In this document: positions 8,201 to 17,200 of the stretch, in pieces
Layout of the letters: every line of letters starts with the position of its first letter
Numbering within the stretch: the first letter of the stretch is position 1
Source of the DNA: Phycisphaerales bacterium
Lineage (GTDB): Bacteria; Planctomycetota; Phycisphaerae; UBA1845; Fen-1342
Length of the DNA stretch: 64,000 nucleotides
NCBI GenBank assembly: GCA_016710275.1
Contig: JADJXS010000001.1
Span: forward strand, 1,860,001-1,924,000
Reading direction: 5' to 3'
Position numbers and translations under genes: made by a program
Notes under the pieces: generated by a model
Database searches by the model: none
What the model was told of the DNA's origin: nothing
Seen by the model: only the letters and a program-made list of their open reading frames with translations

Positions 8201-11200
8201 GCCGGGCGGCAACCGTGAAGCATCCTTCGTGCTGGTGGACGGCGTCTCGATCTACGGCGGCTTTGCCGGCACCGAAGCCGACCTCTCCGAACGCACAATG
8301 GACCCGGGCACCGGTCGACCGGCTCTTCAGACTGTTCTCAGCGGCGATCTCAACGGCAATGACGGACCCAACTTCACCGGCCGCTCCGAAAACAGCCTGC
8401 ACGTTCTGATCGCCAGCGGCGTGTCCGCGGCGACCGTCATGGATGGACTCGTTGTGCGGGGCGGGAACGCGGACCTGTTCACATCGGGACCAGCGCATCA
8501 GGGCGGCGGTCTTTTCGCGCAGAACGGCAGTCCGACGATCGAGAACAGCCTGTTCACGAGTAACCGCGCCGGGGACGGTGGCGCGATGTGGTTCGACGGC
8601 TTCTGCGCGGTCACGCTGCGAAACGTCGAGGTATCGGACAATTCAGGCTTCACGAGTCGAGCGGGAGTCGTCCTGAGCGGAAACAGCGGCGGCCCGTACG
8701 CCGCCGTGCTGATTGAGGATTGCCTGATCGCGCGCAATGTGACGCCTGCGACTGTCAGCGGCACAAGCGCGGGCGTCAACGTGCAGAGTGCCGCGGCGCG
8801 AATCCAGCGCTGCACGTTCGAGGAGAACACGGCGGGGCGCGGGTCGGCGCTTAGCGTCAGCGGCGGCGCGCCGATTATTGTCAGTGAGTGCACGTTCTCG
8901 CGAAACGTGGCGAGTGGTCCGACATCCTTTTGTGTGGGCGGTGCGATACGCCTGTCCAACCTCTCCGCGGGTGCGACCGTTCAGAACTGCCGATTCTACG
9001 GCAATCTGGCGCAAAACGGCGCCGATGGGCGGGCTGGCGCGATTTCGATCACGAATGACTCGCCAAGCGTGCGGGTTGTCAATTGTGCCTTCGTCGGAAA
9101 TGGCGCGGAGAACGGTGGGGCAATTCTGTCGGAGAACACGTCCTCTTCCATCCGAAACTGCACATTCGTGGATAACCGCGCGACGGTGAGCGGCGGGGCG
9201 ATGCGCATGACTCATCCGACGACCAACGGCTCGCTTTGGAACAGCGTGCTGTGGGCCAATTCGGACTCGGGCGGGTCCGTCGGCGGGACATCACAGGTAG
9301 ACGTGGCCGGCGGGGCGGCCAACGTATCGTACTCGCTCGTGTCTGGCGGGTTCAGCGGCGCGGGCAATCTCGACGCGAATCCGCAGTTCGTTCGCCTGCC
9401 CAGCCCCGGTCTCGACGGTAATTGGGACGGCGTCAACGACGACTACGGCGATCTGCGCCCGCAATCCGCCTCACCGGCGATTGACGCCGGCAGCAACGCG
9501 CTGGTCGGCCTGGATGGCGCCGACATGGACAACGACGGCAACGTCGCCGAGGCGACGCCCTTCGACCTGGGCCGCCGCCCGCGCTTCCGCGAAATCATCA
9601 CGGCGCCCAACGTCGGCGCGGGAACCGCCCCGCTCGTGGACATGGGGGCGTATGAGAGCTTCGCAGGGCCGGTGCTGGTGGATGCGTCGCCGAGCGGGCA
9701 ATGGCCGGAGTCGGTGACCTCGCTTCAGGAGGCGCTGGCCTTCGTCCGGCAATTTGCCCCCGAGGCGAGCGAGATATGGATCGCCGACGGCGTGTATCGG
9801 CCGGACGACCACGCCGGCGTCATCACCCCCGGCGACCGCGACGCCTCGTTCGATCTGCCCGAGGGCGTCGCCCTGTATGGCGGGTTCAGCGGCAACGAAA
9901 CGGCCCGAGCGCAGCGAAATCCTGCGTTGTATGTGTCCGTGCTGAGCGGCGATCTGCTGGGCGATGATTCTCCGAGCTGGGACGCCCGCGACGGCCTGCC
10001 TGCCAACATCACCGAGAACAGCCGCCACGTCGTCACCGTCGCAGACCGCGCGGAGGTGACGCTGGACGGGCTGACGATTACCGGTGGTTTTGCCGATGCC
10101 GCGGCTGATGTGCCGCATGGAGGCGGGCTGTTTTGGGAGAACAGCGGCGGCCTGCTTCGCGACGTGCGGGTGGTTCGAAACGTGGCCGCCGAACAGGGCG
10201 GCGGGGCGATGATTCGCTCCCTTCCGGGTAGCCCGCTGCGTGCGGTCCTCGTGGAGGCCTGCACGGTGGAGTCCAATCTCGCGGCTGCCGGAAGCGGCGG
10301 CGGTCTGCACGTGTCGATGAGCACCTCGACCGCCTCGATTCGCGAGACGCTGTTCGAGCACAACCACGCTGCGCAGGGCGGCGCACTCTCCATCCACACC
10401 GGCACAACAGGATCGTCGGTCCGCGACTGCGCGTTCACCGAGAATCAGGCAACGGGAGACGGCGGCGCACTGGTGCTGCAGCCGGGAACCAGCGCCATCG
10501 CCGTCGTCAGTTGCGGCTTCCTGCGGAATGCGGCGACCGGCGCGGGCGCTGATGGCGGGGCGTTTGCCATGTATTCGGGGATCGGGCGACTGATCAACTG
10601 CCGCTTCTACGGCAACATGGCCGGGGATCGCGGCGGCGCGATTCGCGGGCCGGGGGCCTTCGGCGCATCGACGTTTGAGGTCGTGAACGGCGCCTTCGTC
10701 GGGAATTCGGCCCGGCTGGGTGGGGCCGTGGCGAATTCCAGCGCCGATCAGCCCGGCAGCACCTCATCGAAGTATATGAACTGCACGATAGTGAACAACG
10801 TCGCCACCGAGTTTGGCGGCGGAATGTGGAACGGAGAGGAAGACTCGGGCAGCATCACGCCCAGCAGCCCCGAAGTCCGCAACGGCATCTTCTGGAAGAA
10901 CAGCGATAGCCAGCCGGCGGGCAGCGCCTCGCAGATTCTCACCGTCAGCGGCTCGCTGAGCATCACCGACTCGATCATCTATGGCGGTTGGTCGAATGCA
11001 AACCTGCGCGTCCTCGGGCTTCCGCCGCATTTTGTGCGCTATCCCAGCCCCGGAGCGGACGGGCAATGGGACGGCGTCGATGACGACTATGGCGACCTGC
11101 GCCTCTATCGCGGTTCGCCCGCGATCAATCGCGCCCGCACGATCTACATTCCCGCCGACGTCGCGGACATCGACGGCAACCTGAACACGACCGAGCCGAC

Positions 11201-14200
11201 GCCGCTGGACGCCGATGGCAACTCGCGATTCATCAATGATGCGTGCATGGCGGCCACAGGCACCGGTACAGGGGCGCTGGCCGACCTCGGCGCGTTCGAG
11301 CGCGTTCCGGCCGCCGGACCGTCGCAGGCGATCCTGTTTGTCGATGCGTCGGCGACCGGCGCCAACGACGGTACCAGTTGGGGGGATGCCTACACCGACC
11401 TGGCCGAGGCCCTGTGCCTGGCGGCCAACGCCGGCGGTGTTCAGGAAGTCTGGGTTGCGTCCGGGACGTATGTGCCCAGCTCGCGCCAGGATCGCGCGGA
11501 TACGATTTCCCTGCCGCCCAATATCGCCGTCTATGGCGGATTTGCGGGCCATGAGACGCTCCGCTCCCAGCGTGATGCGGTTGCGAACCAGACGATCCTC
11601 AGCGGCGACCTTCACGGCGATGACGACGCCGGCCCGTACGATCCGGCGTTCCCGCCTCCATTGACCTGGAGCGAGAATTCGATCCACGTGGTCAGCGCTG
11701 TGGAGGCGACGGGTTGGCGCCTTGACGGGTTCACGATCACCCGCGGGCACGCGGGCATTCTCGATGTCAACGAACGGGCGGACGATGGTGCGGGAATCTA
11801 CTTGCGCGCCGGCGCCGGCACGATTGCGAATTGCCGCGTTGTCGAAAACGTGGCGGTCGACGCCGGCGGCGGGATTCATGCCTCGCGCATCTCGCCGACA
11901 CTGGCGTCCCAGATCGTGTTGACGGACTGCACCGTGGAGCGCAATCGCGCGGCCCGGGGCGGCGCGGTCTCTTACCTGGATGGTACGGGAGTGCTGGAGC
12001 GGTGCGTGCTGCGGAACAACCGGGGCACGTTCCGCGCGGGCGGAGCGGAGCTTTCGGGCGATGGTCTGAGAACGCTGCGGGATTGCGAAGTTTCTGAGAA
12101 CTTCGGCGCCAGTGCGGGCGGTCTGCACATCGACGGCAACGCGGACATCATCACGACGCGCCTGGAGCGAAACGTCGCCGGGTCCGGCGCCGGCGGCGGC
12201 GCCAACTGCTTTGAACGCACCATCCGCTTTTACGGCTGCCGATTCCTCGGGAACACCGCCGCTGTAGCCGGCGGCGGGGCAATCCGCGCTCCGCGCGGCG
12301 AAACGCGCATCGGCACGCTGGTCGTCGCCAATTGCGAGTTTGTCGGGAATACGGCTCCCGCAGGCGGAGCGATCCTGATTCCGCAAATGGTCGTCGCCGG
12401 CTCGACGGCCAGCATTGTCAACTGCACGTTCTCGGAGAACATCGCCAGCGGCGCCGGCGGCGGCATCAACTGCGGCGGCTCCGGCAGTTCGGGCCTCCCG
12501 CTCAACCCGGTCATTGCGAACAGCCTGTTCTGGAACAACCGCGACAGCGGCGGCTCCGGCTCAGCCGCACAAATCGCCGTCGCGCTGGGCGCTCCGCTCG
12601 TCGATTACTCGCTGGTCGGCGGGGGTTGGGTCGGCGGGACGGAGAATGTCAGCGGGGATCCGCTGTTCCGACGAGCGCCGAACGCCGGCCCCGGCGGGCT
12701 GTGGGACGGTGTCAACGATGACTACGGCGACTTGCGGCTGGGCTATCGCTCGGCGGCGCTGGATGCGGGCGATGTCGCTTCGCTTCCGGCGGACGCCGCC
12801 GACGTGGATCGCGACGGCAACACCGCGGAGCCGCTGCCGCTGGACCTGGCCGGCGCTGCGCGCGTGGTGGACATCCCGTGCAGCGGGGCGGGCGGAGAGC
12901 AGCCGGGTGGGGCGGTTGACATCGGGGCGCGGGAGGCGTTTCTGCCCGCGCCGCAGCGCGTGGTTTACGTTGATGCGGATGCGAGCGGCGCGGACGACGG
13001 CACGTCCTGGTCGGACGCCTACAACGATCTCAACTGGGCGCTGTGCGCGGCGAGCGCGGCCGGCGGCGTGATTGAAGAAATCTGGATCGCCGAGGGCGAG
13101 TATGTCCCGACCTTCCGCAGGGTTGCCTCTGCCACGCCGCAGCAGCGCGCGCTCTCGTTCGAACTGCCGAGCAACGTGGCGCTGCTGGGCGGCTTCGCCG
13201 GCGGCGAGCTGGCTGCCGCGCAACGCTCGACCGACGCGACGCGGGTCGTGCTCTCGGGCGATCTGGTCGGCGACGACGATGAGTTTGACTTCCCGGATGG
13301 CGTCACCTGGGGCGACAACAGCCTGCACGTTCTGGCGACCTCCTCGGCTACCGGCACGCTCCTCGACACGCTGACCATCCGCGGCGGAAACGCGGACGGC
13401 GGCAGCGGCGCGGACGCCAACGGCGGCGGGTTGTTGCTGACCGGCAGCGCAACGGTGTCGCTTGCCAATTGCCGGCTGACGCTCAATTCGGCCGGGCTGG
13501 GCGGCGGGTTGCATGCGTCCAACACGTCAGAGGCGACACTCACCGGCTGCACGCTTCTGAGGAACCACGCCCGCGACGACGGCGGTGCGGTCTACGTCGC
13601 GTCGGCGTCGTCCTCGGGCTTTAGCGAGCTGCGTGACTGCACGCTGGAGCGCAACACCGCGGTGGACGGCGGCGGCGCGGTCTGGGCCGCCGGAGTCGGG
13701 CGCATGTACATCATCGGGTCGATGCTCCGGCTCAACGCGGCTGACCGCGGCGGCGGGGCCTTCGCCGGCGGGTCCGGCGGTGCTCTGCACGTCGTCAGCT
13801 CGACGTTTGAGGGCAACGCCGCGACGCAGTACGGCGGCGGTCTGGCGCTGGTGGGGGCATCGCCGCTGAGCACGATCACCAACGGCGTCTTCGTCGGCAA
13901 CGCGACCTTCGACAACAGCGACGGCGGGCAGGAGAGCGGGGCGGGCGTGTATCTCCACGCCGGCGGGCTGACGATCACCAATTCGACGTTCGCCTACAAC
14001 ACCGCCTATGGCACCTCCGCGGTCGGCGGCGGCATTCACCGGATCGAGCCTGCGCCGCTGACCGTCGCAAACAGCATCTTCTGGGGGAATCTCGACGGAT
14101 CCGGCGTCACCAGTGAGGCGCAGGTCCGGTTCGGCCCGCCCTCCAGCCCGTCCATCCTCGTCTCGCACTCAACTGTGCAGGGCGGATTCCCCGGAACGGG

Positions 14201-17200
14201 GGCGAGCATCAGCAGCGCGGACCCGCTCTTCCGCAGCACGCCGGCAGTCGGAGTCGGCGGTTTCTTTGCCGACAACCCCGCCACGATGGGAGTGGATGAG
14301 AGCAGCGGCGCGAATTACGGAAATCTGCGCCTCGCCGACAACGGCACGCCGTCGCCGGCGATTGACGCCGGCAGCGATATGCTGCTGGTCGCCGACGTGG
14401 CGGACGTTGATTGCGACGGAAACCGGGTCGAAATGATCCCGCTCGATCGCGACGCGGGGATCCGGCGACTGGACTTCATCCCCGGCGACGCGGTCGTCGA
14501 TCAGGGAGCGTACGAAACCGGCGCCGGCGTGCTGACGCGCATCTACGTCAACGCCGGGGCGACTCCGGGAGGCGATGGTGCGACGTGGGAGACCGCCTTT
14601 GACAATCTGCGTGACGCATTGGCGGCCAGCGTCGCCGGCGGCTGTGCCGCGACGGAGTTCTGGGTTGCCCGCGGCACATACATGCCCGACGGCGGTCGAA
14701 CGCCCTTCGGCGGAGCGCACCTGCCCTCCGGCGCGCCGGACCGCAGCGCCACGTTCCAGCTTGTGAACGGGTTCGTTCTGCTGGGCGGCTTCGTGGGAAA
14801 TGAGACCAGCGCCGATCAGCGCAATCCCAAGCTTCACATCACGACGCTATCGGGCGATCTCGACGGCGACGGCTTCGCGCCGGGAGAGAACTCGCACCAC
14901 GTGGTCACCGGGACGGCCACCGACGCGGGCGCGATCCTCGACGGGTTCACGATCACCGGCGGCGCTGCGGATAACGCCCCCGGCGCCGGCTTCCTGGCCG
15001 CCAGCGGCGGCCCGCTGCTTCGCAACTGCCGCATCGAGGGGAGTGTCGGAGCCTGTGCGCCGGACTTCGCCGTCAGCGGGGCGGTCGTCGCGCTGGATGG
15101 AGTGTCGATCAGCGCCGCCGGGGGGGGAGCATCCGCGGCGCAGTCCACGCTGGACGTGCAGGGTGGACTGTTCCTGCAATCCGGCAGCCTGCACAGTTTC
15201 GGAAACACGATCACCGGGCCGGGAACGGTCCATCTCGACTCCGGCAGCACCCTGCGCGTCGCCGCCGGCCCGGCCTGCGGTTCCGCGCTGGCCACGGCCG
15301 CGGGTGGCGCTCTGGGTGCGGTCGGCGCCGGCGCACAGGTCTTTTCGCCCGCATCGGCCGAACTGCCGGAGCGCTGGGAGATTTCCCCTCCCGGCGCAGC
15401 GCTGCACGACTGGCGAATCAGCGGGCCGACGCGCCGCTGGATTGTCGCACCGACCGGGTTGGATGGCGCGACGCTGACGTGGTCGGCCAGCCCGCTGGTC
15501 ACGGACCTCAGCAGCGGCGGCCGGGCCGACGGCCGATTCGCCGCCGGCGGCGTCGTGGAGGTCAGCGGCGCGGTATATGACGAAACCGGCGGCTCTCCGG
15601 TTCACCTGTACACCGGGCTGTTGCTGCGCGCCCGCGTGAGCGCGTTCCGCGTGCGCGAGACCAGCGCCGGTTCGGACGTGCTCGAATTCGTGGCCGGCGA
15701 GCGTCCGCTGCTCACGCCGGTGGAGGGTTTTCTGCTCGACAACGACGAGGGCTTCCAGCTTTCGGGTGCGCAATTCGCGACGCTTGTTGCGCCGGCTGCG
15801 CTGGCTCCGATCACGGCGTTCGGCGGCGCTGCGGCCATCACGCTTTCCGATGCAGCCGAACTCTCGCTCGCCCCGGCCAACCCGGTGCAGGGTGAGACGG
15901 TGTTGCGCGGCCGCGTCTCGGGGACCGGTCAGATCGCCATTGATCCCGGTGCGCGGCTGGCCATCCGCGATGGCGGGCTGATCGACCTGAGCGGAAATTC
16001 CCCCGGCGCGATTTGCGAGGATCCGTCGCTCTCCCAGTTGTGGGGACAGATCGGGGTCGAGGGCACGCTGGTCGTCGAGGATGCGACGATTCAGAATTCG
16101 AAAGTCGAAGTGGCGCTGGCGGACCTGCTCGGCCAGCCGCAGATCGTCCACAACGACATCCGCCTGATCGACACGGTGGAGGCCGGTCCGCAGTCGCGGG
16201 CCTTCGGCGGCGAGTTCTTCGTACGCACCGGCGCAACGATCCGCTGCAACGTCATTACCTCCTTCGGGGATCGTTACCTCGATCTCGACCCGGATCCGCA
16301 GAACCGCAACCCGAACATCTACGACAACCTCATCCGCGTCATCATCACGCAGGGCGCCAACGGCTCGCGCGGCGAGCTGCTCGAGCTTCGCACGCAGGAC
16401 TTCGATCACGGCGTTGGCGGCGGCGCTTCGGGCGCCTACCCGCTCGCGAACAGCGCCGGCTATGACGACGCATTCGCACTCGACGTGCTGGAGGTGCGCC
16501 CCGGGGCCAAGGTCAACCTGACGAACCGGCAGGGATTTGTCTTCCAGCCGCCCGGCTCGCCCTTTCCGGAGGCGCTCTATGTCCGGCAGCTCATCCTGCG
16601 CGAAGACGCGGTATTGAACGTCGGCCTGCAGCGCCTGTATTACCAGTCACTCGTGATGGAATCCGGCGCACGAATCGTCGACATCCCCGTCCTGGGCTTT
16701 TCGCTCAAGGTCATCGCGATGGAGGACGCCACCGAGTTTGACGTGCGCGTCCGAATGCGGCGTCGTGATCCCGCTGACGTGCAGCCGCCTGCTCCGCCCT
16801 TCCGCGAAGGCGCCATGCTGCGCGTCGCCGCGCCGATCCCGCCGGGCAGTCAGAACCCCGTCGGCGATCCGTCCAACCACGCGATGCTGATGCGCACGCG
16901 CGACGCCGGTTCGGGCAGTCTCAATGCCGCGTCCGTCGCGGCGCATGGCGCGTTCGCGCGTGCCGCCGAGGCGGACGTGGTGGTCGCCTTCCGCTATCGC
17001 TTCGTCGCCCCGACGATTCAGAGCGGTACCGGCGCGGGCGAACTCGTCGTTTACCTTGCGGATGATCCTGAGTTGCGCGATGCGACGCGGCTGGCCGAAC
17101 CCGGCTATGCGGATCGCTTCAAGGAGATCGCGCGGGTGCGACCGCCGACGGATCCGACGCGCCCCGGCGGCCTCTCCAGCGGCGAATTCGCCACGTTCTA

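Noticed and set aside
14847..16409. Long open frame on the minus strand inside the giant gene
   Set aside because: The plus-strand reading carries regular repeats and signatures; the opposite frame has none.
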